64,000 nt of DNA from Bathynomus jamesi (GCA_023014485.1 JAJOZX010003301.1:314501-378500); one strand, 5' to 3'. Positions 9,441-21,307 are shown, counted from the stretch's first letter. Notes: a model not told the origin generated them from the letters alone. Program-made: numbers and translations.

Positions 9441-10300
9441 ACTTTCTGCGTTCTTTAGATTTCGTTTTTTTTCAATTTCTTCGCAAGGTTCTTTACCTTT
9501 CGTTTTTTTTCAATTTCTTCGTTTCTTCTCCTTTCGTTTTTCGGTATTTAAGTAGGAATTAAGTGATTTATTGGAGCGTGTGTTTAAATGAATCTTCCAA
9601 TTGATTAACTATATAAATATATTGCGGTATTTTATATGGTTAAATCTTCCAAGTGATTAACTATATAAATATATTGTGGTATTTTATATGGTTTTTGCTA
9701 TCTGGCAACTGAATACATGGCGCTATTTGGCAACTCAGCCAGAATAGAGGTCTATAAAAGAGTGAGAAGCTGATGACGGAGTCATTACAAGCTTGGCTCC
9801 CAGCCGAGCAAGGACCTCTGGTCCTATCTCTTTCTGGCCCTTTGGGAAAACCCCTTAGATGCCTCTTAGGTTAGGTAAACGAAAATAGCTTGGGGAGAAC
9901 TCCGCCTCCAAGTTGCATGCCTTGCAATCAAAGGCAACTACTCTCTCTCTCTCTCTCTCTCTCCTTCAGGTGTACCCCTCCCCCCCTTGGCTCAGCCAAC
10001 TGGCTGATTAGGAACCTATAAAAAACGCCTACTCGGCTGAAGTCTTAATATGCACTTGGCTCTGGCCAGGTGAACACCTCTCCTCCTTTCTCTTGGGGGA
10101 TAACGCCGCCTCCAAGTTTTCCTTGTTGCATCTGCAGCATCCCCCTTTTTGGGATTTTTTTGCAACACCCCACCCCCCTTTGCAACAACCCAGCCCCCCT
10201 TTGCAACATTACGTAATCACTTGCAACATTCTTGCACTCTCCCCTTTTTCGGCTATACTACTGCCCCGATAATACGTAAGTACCGTAAGTACCGAATTTA
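9441..10300 (+). other. Promoter-bearing LTR-like region, not proven
   Basis: Contains T-rich blocks (9460-9545), a 52-bp duplication, a TATAAAAG box at 9753-9760 followed by GATGACGGAGTCATTACAAG, two similar C/T-rich segments ending GCCGCCTCCAAGT (about 9905 and 10108), a (CT)n run, and repeated CCCCCTTTGCAACA strings (10150-10210). This resembles the promoter and leader of an LTR retroelement, but no second LTR, TSD or coding region was found. A solo LTR or a satellite-like region is possible. Confidence 0.3.
9591..9692. repeat. 52-bp tandem duplication
   Basis: AATCTTCCAA(T/G)TGATTAAC followed by TATATAAATATATTG and GGTATTTTATATGGT occurs twice head to tail, starting at 9591 and 9643, with three or so mismatches. 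Confidence 0.9.
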
Positions 10301-10689
10301 TTAATCATTTAAATGAAAATAGTTAATATGTAAGAGATAATCAGTTAGTAGGGGGTTAAAATGTCTTTATGTCATTTAAAATCGCAGAAAAAACGTCGTT
10401 GCTTTCGGTACGTTGTCGCCACATGAATTATGCAAGATACGAGTCCAGATGGTGGCGGGCGGTTGGGTATTCCTGTTAACAGGAAAGCACCATAAGGTTT
10501 CGTTATATTTTAATTTTTTTCAAAACTGGCACACAGAGGTGTCTTTTTATCATAATGACGTCACAGATACTCGATATTCCTCAAAGGTAAATATATATAT
10601 ATATAACTTAAAGGTATTTTCAAGGTCATAAGCGCATTTGAGACTATTCTATTTTTCTGGTCCGGAGTTATACTATACTTGTAGGTCGA

Positions 10690-10795
10690 CAGAGACAATT
10701 TGCTTTAAGAATTTCGTCCAGAAATTCATTCACGGGGTTCGATCCAGGGACCCTCGTATTGCGGGTCCGATGTTCCGCGCAGTAATAAAATGTAT
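10690..10795 (-). repeat. tRNA-derived SINE fragment
   Basis: On the minus strand GCGCGGAACATCGGACCCGC then AATACGAGGGTCCCTGG and a B-box-like GATCGAACCCC. This is the anticodon-to-T-arm half of a tRNA-like SINE head. The A box is lost or very diverged. Not a functional tRNA gene. Confidence 0.5.
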
Positions 10796-11140
10796 TTGAT
10801 AAATCCGTTTCCTTTCCATATTAAGAACACAGATTATCTCATTATGGAAACAGTTACAATTAAATAGAATATTTTACGATAAAATAAATTGAAATTTCAC
10901 TCAAAATTATAAATTAAAAAGAAGAATAAAAAGGTGACTTACTTCTCTTGCTGAATTCATTTAATTTTAGATAATATTAAAGTTAAAAATTATTATCTAA
11001 AAGATTAAAATATTATTATAAACTTCCTTACCCATATTATTAACGTACATGAAAACTTTTGAATGATACTAAAAAATCTATAACTTTAACCCGATATCAC
11101 TTTCCACTTTCCTGAATTCAAAAAACATACTTAAAAATAT
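10796..11140. other. AT-rich unannotated stretch
   Basis: No coding frame, no repeat pair and no recognisable element seen. Confidence 0.3.
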
Positions 11141-11143
11141 TCT

Positions 11144-11186
<43 letters not shown>

Positions 11187-11192
<6 letters not shown>

Positions 11193-11943
11193 TTGTTCAA
11201 AAAGTAGGTCTACAAGGTGTTTTGAAGAAACCGTTTTATTACAAGGCAAGTAATTATTACAATTTATAAGTATTTCAAAAGCAACTTATTACTGCTTTTC
11301 TACATAATCACCAAACAGATTCAAGCATTTGTCGGAGGGTGGGACAAACTTTCCGATGTCAGTCGAGTAAAATGTAAGGTCCTTAGTTTTTAACCAGTTT
11401 CGTACGGCCGCTTCTCCATCAGGATCGTTTTGAAATTGTTTACCTGCGAGGTGTTCCTTTAGGGCTGGAAACAAATGGAAGTCGCTTGGTGCAAGGTCAG
11501 GACTATTGTACCGGGGGGGATGATCCATGACTTCCTAGTGGAACGATTCCAAAAGTTGGCGTGTTTGATTTGCAGTGTGAGGGCGTACATTGTCATGCAA
11601 GAACACACCTGCAGTAAGCAACCCGGGACGTTTTCTTATGATAGCTGTGCGGAGTCGCTGTAAAGTTTCACAATAAGAAGTGGCATTTATTGTTGTCCCT
11701 TTTTGCATGAATTCAACTTGCAAAACTCTTTGATGGCCACAGAAACTCGTTACCATCACCTTACCAGTTGATGGTGCAATCTTGAACTTTTTTGGTTCGT
11801 GGTGACCCCGGATGTTGCCACTTTACGATGTTGCCAGTTTGCCACACATGCCAAACAAAATATTGTAATACCAGCAACATCATTGAACTATGCATAATTC
11901 ACCGTTAATTAACCTTGTAAATTTACTTTCTGAACAACCCTCG
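11187..11943 (-). mobile_element. Mariner transposon, internally deleted, with terminal inverted repeats
   Basis: Ends are CGAGGGTTGTTCAAAAAGTA at left and the complement of CGAGGGTTGTTCAGAAAGTA at right, with TA following the right end. The left end abuts a (TA)n(CA)n tract at 11145-11186, so its TA is not distinct. Length 757 bp against about 1.3 kb for a full mariner. Only the C-terminal half of the transposase gene is left. Confidence 0.9.
11289..11759 (-). pseudogene. Mariner transposase, C-terminal half, frameshifted
   Basis: Two overlapping minus-strand frames. The upstream one (11535-11759) carries HQRVLQVEFMQKGTTINA and the second catalytic Asp in FLHDNVRPHTA. After a shift near 11530 the downstream one (11289-11528) carries SPDLAPSDFHLFPALKEHL, where SPD is the third Asp of the DD34D triad. 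The N-terminal HTH region and first Asp are missing, so it is inactive. Ends with a typical LNLFGDYVEKQ tail. Confidence 0.9.
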
Positions 11944-11945
11944 TA

Positions 11946-12780
11946 GTATAGAAAGGATCCACTACCCCATACGGTGGTGCATACACGCCACACGGTCTCA
12001 GGGAAATTCGAGGTTTGGTTATATCTTTGAAAGATGACTCCAAATTTGAAATAACTATTCGGTATTTCAAACAATAGTGACGAGTTTGAAATTGGCAGTT
12101 GATAAATCATTCATTTAACTTCCAGCTCTTAAATTTTTCAAGTGGGCAGTTGTGAGAAATTCAACATTTTGAACATCTAAGTTCAAGTTGATCATCTCCG
12201 TATACGCATAAGCAAAGCATTATAGGACGTTTGGAGAGACCGTGTGTCTGCCTTGAATTGTGACAGTCTAATCCTGTGAGAAATAAGTATAGGCTGATTC
12301 TTATTAAGGACAAAGTCACAGGCCTGCATTATATTATCGTATTACCATGCAGGCTCATCACTTTTACTGAAAATTGGGCTGAAGTTTGACCCACGTCTAG
12401 AATATAAGGGCCTATAGAGTAATATCCAGACACGGAAGTGGCCAAGGGAAAGAAAATGTTCGCCGAAATATATCCCGTACCTGAACACCGTTTCTGGAAT
12501 GCACAACGATATAATGACAGAAAAACACTACCTTTCCTCGGATATAAAAGAACTTCAGCATGTCGCCATACAGACTTTGGCTTTTATGGAAGTAATTAAA
12601 AACAAAAACACGAAGATAAACCAGAAAAATTAGAGTAGGATTTATCGTCTATCCAAAAATAAAAAATTATAAAATTTACTTTATCAAGACAGATAATGAA
12701 ATACAGCTAGTCCTACTTTGCTTTTGGAGAAAGTCCTTCGAAGAAAGAAACCCATTAATTGATATAGGCTAAACTATAAT
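11946..12780. other. Unannotated stretch, perhaps decayed gypsy pol
   Basis: No confident feature. The last 100 bases may be the upstream part of the gypsy RNase H region that follows, but frames are too broken to show it. Confidence 0.25.
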
Positions 12781-13990
12781 ACTTGAAAAACTAATCCTTT
12801 ATTTATAGCCAAATTAGATCGGCAGCAGTATTATTGGACTGTCATTACTGAATACGTTATCGATATACAATATATCCGCGGCGCCAACAACGTGGTCGCA
12901 GACTGCTTCTAAGAATGTGAACGCAGTCACTATTAAGGAATACAAAGGACACCAAACAACAACAGACCGGCTGGTCCCTACGAGGCTGTTGTTTAAGGAG
13001 AAGGTTAAAAGATGTAAAAAAAATTTAAAGAGAAGCGATAGTTTTAAAGGAAACAAAGGAAGGAGAGTAATTTAACGATAAAGTGAAATTTTAAAGTAGA
13101 GTGAATCAGAGCGAAAACCCTACAATACTTTTATGCGCCAACAAATGCTTCCAACTCGGGTTTAACCCTTTAAGCCCTGAATTTTTTGTAGGGTTAAGTT
13201 ATGAATGTGTGTATTTGAAACGTTAGCAATTTGTACCGTCAATACTCAAAGGGTTAAGGCAAGATGAGCATCTAGTCTCTTTTTAAAGGATTCGACCGAA
13301 TTACTTTGAACTAAGGTGGCTGGCAATCCATTCCACAAATTAAGTGTACGATTAAAGAAGAAATGTTTGCTTCATTAGAATTAAAATTACCCACTAATTT
13401 GAAAGCATTACCGCGAGTTCTATCTGCATTTGTGAAGATGAACTATTTTTCAGCGTCGACATTATCAAAACCTTTAATCATTTTAACGTTTGGATACCTA
13501 TGATCTTTTATCTAGTTAAAGAAGAGTATCGGAAGAAAAATTCAGAAACTCACTCTTTTTCGCCCCGTTTAAAGCCCTATCCTTTCCTAGATGGTAAAAA
13601 GCTCTTGTACGATATTCCCATTCCTTATCCACGCCCTTTTGTACCGATCCACTATCGAAAAACCAGTTTCAGGGAACTACACGACGTTTCGCATCCTGGT
13701 ATTAATTCCACAGTACGCATGGTCAAATTCCGCTACTTCTGGCCGGATATAGATCGTGAATAATGTACGAAAGTAGTCTTAAACAAATCCTCCTTGTCAT
13801 CCAATCGAAATCCGGAAGGTGAGATGCCTCTATCAGATCCCTCCTCAGTAGTTCCGTCAGCACTTTCAACGCCGATCCCTTTTTAGTCATGCGCTCGGAA
13901 AAGGTCTGAACGTAAAATAAGATTAAACTTTAAAACTAAATTTCCTTTACTTTTAAGTTTCTTTGGCTCCGCCCGTTAGAAGGGGAGTAA
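12781..13990 (+). pseudogene. Gypsy-type retrotransposon pol remnant: RNase H end and integrase zinc finger, split by a CR1 LINE
   Basis: Left piece 12781-12930 translates to an RNase H end (LFIAKLDRQQYY, then IDIQYIRGANNVVADCF; compare the usual NVVADALSR). After a CR1 insertion (12934-13499) the right piece, 13500-13763, is open and holds RPFVPIHYRKTSFRELHDVS and HPGINSTVRMVKFRYFWPDI, the HHCC integrase finger. The frame then breaks and only a short remnant (NRNPEGEMPLSDPS, about 13800-13840) remains, so most of the integrase core is deleted. A purine run AGAAGGGGAG at 13978-13987 could be the polypurine tract before a 3' LTR. Confidence 0.75.
12934..13499 (-). mobile_element. CR1-type LINE 3' fragment inserted in gypsy pol
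   Basis: Reads on the minus strand. It is clearly homologous to 18420-18905: both contain GGACACCAAACA, ATTCGA(C/T)CGAATTACTTTGA, TGGCAATCCATTC and GCGTCGACATTATCAAAACC. Only the coding C-terminus and 3' UTR are present. The left boundary separates the gypsy RNase H string from the LINE 3' end. Confidence 0.8.
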
Positions 13991-15454
13991 TATAGAGTAA
14001 CAGAAAATTTAAAATAGTTACCCCTCTAAATATTATAAATTAAAATAGACTTACATTCCTTTTCCATAATAGATAAATCGTAACATTGTAAAATTATAAC
14101 AAATTATAATAAAGCTTAATTGGCCTGAGTTCAGGAATCTACCCTAGTTAATTGATTAGGCCCTGCAGGTCTTTTAGGGAAGGATAATATACTTTTTACA
14201 TAATACTGTTTAATTTTCCTCTTTATACAGCTTAGATTTGTACATTTATCAGGAATCTTATTGGAGGTTTTATTAAATATTTTATTACACGACTCTTTAA
14301 ATGTTTCAGATTTAAAATGTCTAAAAATATTGTACAATTTAAACTTTTCAAGAATCTAAATGAAATATTTAATATGTTAGATGAATGAAACGCCACAAAC
14401 TTGGGACAAGAAACATCTAACAAAACATCGCACTTCCTTTAGAAGAGTGTAGTGAATCTGGAGACGAGATAATCCCCGTGAAGTAAGAAAACACGAGCGA
14501 GACTCTCCTGAGGTTAACTGGTTAACTTCTAAATTTAACGAGAAAAATTTATGGCCCACTTTTTTCGATGATCCATCCGTTACTGATATTCATATTTGAA
14601 GATGGTTCAGATTTTCTTCACTTGATCTTCCACCAGGAACATGGCCCCTCACCTCATTATGGTGAAAGTGATCGGACCTTCGAAAAACAGTTTTCCTATT
14701 CTCAACTCGTACTCCTTTTATCCAGTTTGTCATTTCTCGCGTTCGTGCTGTGAATCCCGTTCGCTTTGTTCACTTTTTAAATTTTTCTTCCAAAAACATG
14801 ATTGTGAATTATTTAAAAAGTTTTCTTTGTAATTTTTAATTTTTGCAATCAGCCTTTTAATGTGTTCTAAGTTTTCTGCCCCTAAGATAGGAGATTCCAC
14901 AGAAACGTCGGCAATATAATTATTAATTAAGTATTAAGCATAAGTATTAATCGCAAATTCTGCGATACTAATAAAAACTAACGAATGGAAAATAAACCAG
15001 CTTAATTTGAAATTTTAACAATAATTCTGAAACAAATGTTAAAAGATGCCTCGAGTACAATTTTAGGTATTTTTCAATTACCAGTTACGTAAAAAGCAAC
15101 ATACAATAATTAATATAAAATTACTATCAATTCGCAGCTGTGAATTCATATACAATAAATCAATTCTCACGTTACTATTAATACTTCAATAAGAACTAGT
15201 GACACGGGCTTTGTCTTGAAATAAGGTAGGCACCAACCGTTATTGTGAGAATATTTTGCTTACAAAAACTGTGCGTATAAACACGGATGCATATTCGTCT
15301 AAAATGGTACAATCGAGACGCGGAGATTCATTCTCAATACAATAAATATAAATGAAAAATGTTATCCCGTAATCGGTCGCGATTTTGTTTAACTATACGC
15401 ACGTGTGTGTATAATGTCGTAATGCGTATGCCTAGTTACGCCAGTTTATAATTA
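13991..15454. other. Unannotated AT-rich stretch
   Basis: May begin with the 3' LTR of the gypsy remnant (13988 on), but no partner LTR was found to confirm it. Minus-strand open stretches near 14130-14560 match nothing I know. No other repeat or gene seen. Confidence 0.25.
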
Positions 15455-16121
15455 TTTTATGCAGGAAGGAGGGGCCAAGGGCGAATGCCTGAAAAAACGC
15501 TCCCCAATAGAAGAAGAAAGCCAAAATTAAGGTCCAGGGTTTTAGAGATACCTGGACACTCTGCATTTGAAAGACTGGGTGTCATAGACAGGGAAAAAGA
15601 TGGATTGAGGAAAATTGTTCCAGAGTTGACCGGTTGAGTAGATGAAAGATTGAAAATACCAATTAACCTTCGCGTTAGAGAGTTGGACAGAAAAGGAATT
15701 AGAATGTGTAGAAATTGTGGTACTTACGTGTTTTCCTTAAAGGAGGCGGCATGCAGTTAGAGCAGAGCTTTCCAAACTTTTAACGTTGGCGACAAACTAT
15801 TTAAGCATAACAATTTTCACGACACATTAATTAATTTTTGTTATCAAATATCAAATATGAGATAATTTTTCAGTAGGTGGTTTATCTTGTAGCCGATTTT
15901 GTTGATAGAAAAATCAAAATTTTCAAAATACAAAAAACACTAATGTGTCGCGACACACCAGTTTGGAAAGCTCTGAGTTAGAGAGTTCGTTATAATAGCG
16001 ATAGTAAAGAGAGAGTGAGGCAATATTGTGGCGAAGAGAGAGGGACTGAAGACAGTTAATAAGAGGCGGAGAATTGATGAGACGAAAAGTCTTTGATTTC
16101 ACCCGTCAAGTAGGGCTGTGT
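15455..16121 (-). pseudogene. Jockey-like LINE, 3' end fragment, interrupted by a hAT derivative
   Basis: Homologous to 34990-35470 in the same orientation: shared strings include GGAGGGGCCAAG / GGAGGAGCCAAG, TCTGC(A/G)TTTGAAAGA, AGAGAGTTGGACA and GGCATGCAGTTAGAG. On the minus strand this encodes the C-terminal end of the reverse transcriptase ORF and the 3' UTR. The copy is divergent and carries stops. A 213-bp hAT derivative sits at 15763-15975. Confidence 0.8.
15763..15975. mobile_element. Non-autonomous hAT (Charlie-like ends), 8-bp TSD
   Basis: Terminal inverted repeat CAGAGCTTTCCAAACT (16 bp, perfect). Flanked by AGTTAGAG at 15755-15762 and 15976-15983. The related LINE copy at about 35305-35320 has the uninterrupted site, which proves the insertion. 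213 bp, no coding capacity. Confidence 0.95.
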
Positions 16122-17178
16122 GGGTTATATGTTAAGAGATAAAAGCACTAATAGCAACGAACCTTTTAACACGGCTACTTTGTTTTTAACAATTATATAT
16201 ATAATATTCAAAGTTCATCTCTATACCGATATCTTTGAAAATATTGTCGTGCAACTACTCTTTGATTGCACTTACTGCGCGCGCAGGTTCGCTTGTTCAG
16301 GATGGCTCCGGTTATACCTGCGGATTACCTTTCAATTTAATACGCACAATTTTCTCGGCTTACTTGAAACCCAACTTTAATTTTGAACTTTTAATGTTAA
16401 TTTACCCTCGGCTGATAAGAGAGTCCTGTTGCATTGCAAGGTAACATAGAAACAACACAATCCCTCGTATAAATTTTATTTCACAAAATTAGAAAATTTC
16501 ATTCACAATGGGACATTAATTCAGAATAAGTTTACACATGTACACTTAAATTTTTTTTATTCAAAAACAATTTAAATTCAAAAAATGTTTTCAATTACTT
16601 GTATTAAATTTCAAAGGATTTACACAGAGAGGTTTTATGGTTGACTCAAGAAACAGCATTTTAATTAATTTCCTTAAATTGAAAGTTTACTTACAAATGT
16701 ACGGAAATTTGGTTTTTAAAGGCTCCGCGCGAGTTCCGCAGATTTTTCGAAAAAGAAATTCGCCAAATTTTTTTTACACAACCTTTTCAAAAGTTCTGCG
16801 CGAAATCCACAGGTTTCCTTGGAAACAAAATCACCCCACAAAAATTTGTTCAACACCAAAAATAAAATTGTAAAATTATTTCCGGAGCTTAGGTATAACA
16901 ATAAACTCAACAAATTTATAATTCTGGATTTGGACACGTAACAAAATTGAATTTTAAAAATGTTGGACAATTTCGGGTATTATTTTCACAAGTTCTTTCC
17001 TACCGACTACCACCTCATTTATAGAAGGAAGTTTGAACATAACTAACTCTGCTGAATGTTATGCCCTTTATCTCAATTTCGTCATACTTAAGCTCCGCCT
17101 TTCAAGAAAAACTAATAAAAAAATTCCCATTCAAACGAAGGTCTCCTTCAGGCGAAATCTAATCGAGATTTTGACATA
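16122..17178. other. Unannotated stretch
   Basis: No gene or repeat pair recognised. A 23-base AATTTT/GGTTTT-rich region near 16690-16760 contains several TTTCGAAAA-like strings without clear structure. Confidence 0.25.
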
Positions 17179-17765
17179 GGGGAAGGTGGGGCAACTAGGG
17201 ACCCGTAAGGAAATACAAACTTTGTAGCCGTATAGGACGAGTATTTGAACCCATTAAATAGAAAAACATTTACCTTCACCTTTTGTCTTCCATTCTGTAT
17301 CACTTTTTATTGCGTTCTAACTTTGCCTTAGGTGTAATTAGAATTTGAGAAAACCGTTGCAATTTTTTGGTTAAAAAAATCGTGGGGCAACTCGGAACCC
17401 GGGGTTCCTTTTTGCCCCTTTCCCCAAATTTCAGTACCACGCAGTCATTGATGAAATTTCAGACACGACGATACGTGAAAATCAAACATTGAGTAGCCGA
17501 CACACAAGAAGCAACAAAATAAGTTCTTACAGCTTTGGAATTATGAATCAAGGAAAAATAGATGATAGATCAAATGGAGGAAAAATGAGACGTTCTAATT
17601 TTTGCGGAGCTGCGTGGCACAACCCATCCTGTACCACTGTCTCAAGGCCACTGATGATCTGATCAGTATCGGCTGCTAATCGGCACCGACGGAGATAGAT
17701 TAAAGCTAGATGGCACCACTAGTTTGGGCTGTAGAGAGGGTGTCCCGAGTTGCCCCATCTTCCCC
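17179..17765. mobile_element. MITE with TA target duplication
   Basis: Left end GGGGAAGGTGGGGCAACTAG, right end the complement of GGGGAAGATGGGGCAACTCG. Bounded by TA at 17177-17178 and 17766-17767. 587 bp. A related internal GGGGCAACTCGGAACCCGGG occurs near 17393. No ORF. TA targeting suggests a Tc1/mariner/pogo parent (inference). Confidence 0.85.
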
Positions 17766-18147
17766 TATACCAAGTTAAAAATATTTTAAATGTTTACATT
17801 GAACTTCATTCTTATCAAAAAGAAAAAGAAACCAAAAAATAAGTCTTTTACAAGCTCCAAAATGAAAACGTTCTTAAGGATAAGTTTCTTCTTTATCGAG
17901 ATTTTAATTGCGTGTGACGCAGCAGGCGTGATTTACGCCTTTCCTTCGCTGCGAACGCAGTCTTTTGGCCAACTTTTGGATCAAATTTCGACTGCGGTCC
18001 TTTACGAACACTTGTTCCAGATTTAAACTATTCAATTTTCAAAGCACGCGAAATTAAATCGACTTTAAAATCACTTCAGTCTTTCTTTTTATACCACTTT
18101 TATTTATATTTTGATACACAATTTAAATACACAAATTTGTCGTTACG

Positions 18148-18181
<34 letters not shown>

Positions 18182-18390
18182 TACATACGTCTTCAACAAG
18201 AAATTAAAATATCTAATCCTATTTCTTTTTCATATTTGCCAGAACAGTTATGGTTGTTTGATTAAATTATTCGCACTTACACTAATTTCTATACCTGTAC
18301 ATACATTTAATACATAACCTTTATTATACCGACAACTTCATTTATGTCTGCATACATTCTTATGCCGGTATACCAAGTATACTACACCGA
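17766..18390. other. Unannotated stretch with (TA)n at 18151-18178
   Basis: No gene seen. One (TA)14 microsatellite. Confidence 0.3.
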
Positions 18391-19310
18391 AAAGAATTTT
18401 GAGAAACGCATTCTTTCGGTTATTTTATACAAAGGACACCAAACAGTAACAGACCGGCTAGTCTCTACAAGGCTGTGTTTAAGAAGGAAGGTTAAAAGAT
18501 TTAAGAAAATTTAAAGACGAGTGAAAGTTTTAAGCGAAGCAAAGAAAAGAGGTTGAAAGGAAGGAAAAAATTTAAAGATAAAGTGAAAATTTTAAAGGAA
18601 AGAGTGAATCCGAGTGAAAAATTCTACAATACTTTTATACACTAACAAATGCTTCTAACTCGTGTTTTAAGGCAAGATAAACATCCAGTCTCTCTTTAAA
18701 GGATTCGATCGAATTACTTTGAACTACGCTGGTTGGCAATCCATTCTACAAATTACCTATACGAGTGAAAAAAAAATGCTAAGCTTGATTAGAATTAAAT
18801 GTTTACCCAGTAATTATATTTGAGACCATTAGCGCGAGTTCTAGCCACATTTCTGAAGGTGAAATATTTTTCGGCGTCGACATTATCAAAACCTTTAATC
18901 ATTTTAAACACCTGGATTAAATCTCCTCGAATACGCCTCTTTACAAGCGAGAATAAACTTAACGTTTCTAAACGGACAGCGTATGTTTGTTTCTTTGTCT
19001 AGGAATCATCTTTGTAGCCCGTCGCTGCACTCTCTCCATTCCGTCTATGTCCTGCCCTAAATATGGGGACCAGAAGTGAACGCAGTATTCCAGGTACTTA
19101 AATTCAAATGACCTACCAATAAATCTTAAGATTCCATTTGCTTTTCTGACCGCTTCAACACATTGCTTACTCGGTTTAAGAGTGTCGACAACAAATATAC
19201 CTAAATTTCTCTCTTTCGTAACGCGTGTTAGTGTCTTGTCGCGCAGAAAATACATTTCTAACATTGTTTCTACCGATATGCAACGCTTTACATTTATCTA
19301 CAGTATATTC
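18391..19310 (-). pseudogene. CR1 LINE, reverse transcriptase thumb and C-terminus, 3' UTR
   Basis: On the minus strand 19264-18968 is open and carries the CR1 C-terminal pattern: TKERNLGIFVVDTLKPSKQC, ANGILRFIGRSF, YLEYCVHFWSPYLGQDIDG, MERVQRRATKMIP. Further codons run on with shifts through FKMIKGFDNVD toward 18800. The rest (18800-18420) is the same 3' region as in the copy at 12934-13499. Polymerase motifs lie upstream and are missing, so the copy is 5'-truncated. Dead. Confidence 0.9.
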
Positions 19311-19894
19311 AGGGGTGTGCTGTCAATTTCTTAACAACCGGTTTTATATATATGGACGTACGAGGCGGAGGGTCCGGGTGTGTGTTGGGTCCATTTTGTC
19401 TCCCTTTCATCGGTCCATCGTATAAAGAAGAGGGAGAGGAAAGAACAAAAGAAAGAGAGAGAAAAAAGTAAGAAAGACAAAGGATATTTAGGTAAAAAAA
19501 ATGAACTCTTGATGAGGTGCTAGATCAATCATAAGGATTGGGGGCTGTTGGTTCAGGGGGTCCCTAGCCCGTCGGGTCCAATCGCTTGGACCACCCCAGA
19601 GGCTACTTAGCCTGTACACCTATATATGCAGTAAAAAAATATCGTATGCGCTAAAACTGTGGATTTTTTTTCCACACATTCATACAGATTATATTAATGA
19701 AAATAATTCACTAAGATTCCATTTGATTTAAGGAATTTCGTAATGAGTGTAAAGAGGAACAAACCACCTGAAACACATTCTCAACATCCTTCGTGAGTTG
19801 GATCTATAAAGAAAGCTTATTCACTTGATATTTGAAAAAAAAAAAATCATCAATAATTTCAGTACCTATTTTTTGGGGGGGGTGTAATATCTCC

Positions 19895-19972
19895 CACAAG
19901 AACTCGAACCCGAGAGCCCTTGTGTAGGAGTCACGAGTGCTACCATCACGCTGCGACGAAGTAAAAGGTAAC
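19895..19972 (-). repeat. tRNA-derived SINE fragment
   Basis: On the minus strand GCGTGATGGTAGCACTCGTG (A-box-like) and, 33 bases on, CGGGTTCGAGTTC (B box). It has the layout of a tRNA head but no closed acceptor stem. A C-rich/G-run tail follows at 19875-19882. Confidence 0.6.
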
Positions 19973-20123
19973 CAAGGAAACAACGTTTTCGCGTCCAGAG
20001 GTGTTTTATATGTTAACTCCCCGGCATTCGATGTAATGGTAGTATTTAATTTAAATTAAGGCAAATTCTTTACTACCGAATTAACATTCTTCTGCGGGTT
20101 TTAATTCCCTTATTAAAAAACTT

Positions 20124-20532
20124 GGGACTAGTATGTTTCATGGACTGCTCTCGATTTTCCTACGAAATTGCAAACAAGGGCAGTCGATGACCCTGATTTT
20201 GTTTCTAGAATCGGTTTTCTTGAGAAATGATAAAGAAAAATGTTATTGGATATTGAATAAATTTATTTACTGAAAAACTTTACTGCGGATTCATCGTCAG
20301 GCACATTTTGCCATAGCCACTTCAAATTAATACAAACATTACTCATTGTTCTGCAAAAAAAATGACAAGAATTAGTGCGATATCTTGCAAAAAACAATAG
20401 TATAAGAAACTCGGTTAGGTTAGGTTAGGTTTCTCAAGAAAACCGATGCAGAAACAAAATCAGGGTCATCGACTGCCCTTGTTTGCAATTTTGTAGGAAA
20501 ATCGAGAGCAGTCCATGAAACATACTAGGTCC
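20124..20532. mobile_element. Foldback element, about 100-bp arms, 8-bp TSD
   Basis: Arms 20124-20227 and 20431-20532 are near-perfect inverted copies (GTATGTTTCATGGACTGCTC near each end). Direct repeat AAAAACTT at 20116-20123 and 20533-20540. The spacer ends with GGTTAGGTTAGGTTAGGT (20413-20430). No ORF. An 8-bp TSD suggests hAT-type mobilisation (inference). Confidence 0.92.
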
Positions 20533-20635
20533 AAAAACTTTGTTCTTATTCTTAATGATACAGCGTCATCAACCACGGTAAACTTACAATTTATCTTTTC
20601 ATCTAACCCAGCAAGTATTTCAGATCTGTTATTAC

Positions 20636-21307
20636 TAGGGGTTGCAATCGATAAAATATTATCGATAATTTATCGATAAATGAAAGTCAACTATCGTATA
20701 ATTATCGAGCAGATTTATCGATAATTTCAGATCACTTCCTGATTTTTTAAGTTTACGCTAAATGAACAAATTTTCTCTTGCAAATGAGATTTATTAGAAA
20801 TAAAAAACGTTGTTGCCTCTATCATGAGATGAGCAAATTGGAATCGAAAACTTCCGAGTTCTTAAGTAAGTCCTCTATGTTCAATGCATGCAGTGAATTC
20901 GCATTGTACGAAGTAAAGAAAAAGAGAAGCGAAAATCTAGATCGATTGTACGATGCATTATGGACCATCAAGCCTACAAGCTGTGAAGCAGAGCGTGCAT
21001 TTTCTTCAGCGGGAATTTTCATAACGAAGATTCGATGCAGTCTCTCTCCAGCCACTATTAATGCCTTATGCTTTTTGAAATGTTACTTCCTTAATAAGGA
21101 TAAAAAACTAAAATCTGTTTAAATAACTATGGCTGTCACAATGTAGAATGATCTCATTAAAATCTGTTCTTATAATTTTGCGTTTTTCTTCTATTAATGA
21201 GACAGCTAATTTAATTAGAAAATTTATCGATAATTATAATTATCGATAATCCGAATTTTTTTCAATCATTTATCGATAAATGGACTTTCGATAATTTGCA
21301 TCCTATA
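20636..21307 (+). mobile_element. hAT transposon, internally deleted, 8-bp TSD
   Basis: Ends TAGGGGTTGCAA and, inverted, TATAGGATGCAA. GTTATTAC duplicated at 20628-20635 and 21308-21315. Subterminal regions are packed with TTATCGATAA palindromes on both sides (20650-20730, 21225-21295), likely transposase-binding repeats. 672 bp against 2.5-3 kb for an autonomous element. Confidence 0.93.
20778..21122 (+). pseudogene. hAT transposase, C-terminal dimerisation domain only
   Basis: 114 codons. The last 60 match the hAT dimerisation domain: SCEAERAFSSAGIFITKIRC followed by SLSPATINALCFLKCYF. This normally follows the RNase H core and ends the protein. The BED finger, catalytic Asp/Asp/Glu and CxxH region are deleted, so no transposition activity. 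A truncated dimerisation peptide could in principle interfere with full-length transposase (speculation). Confidence 0.9.
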
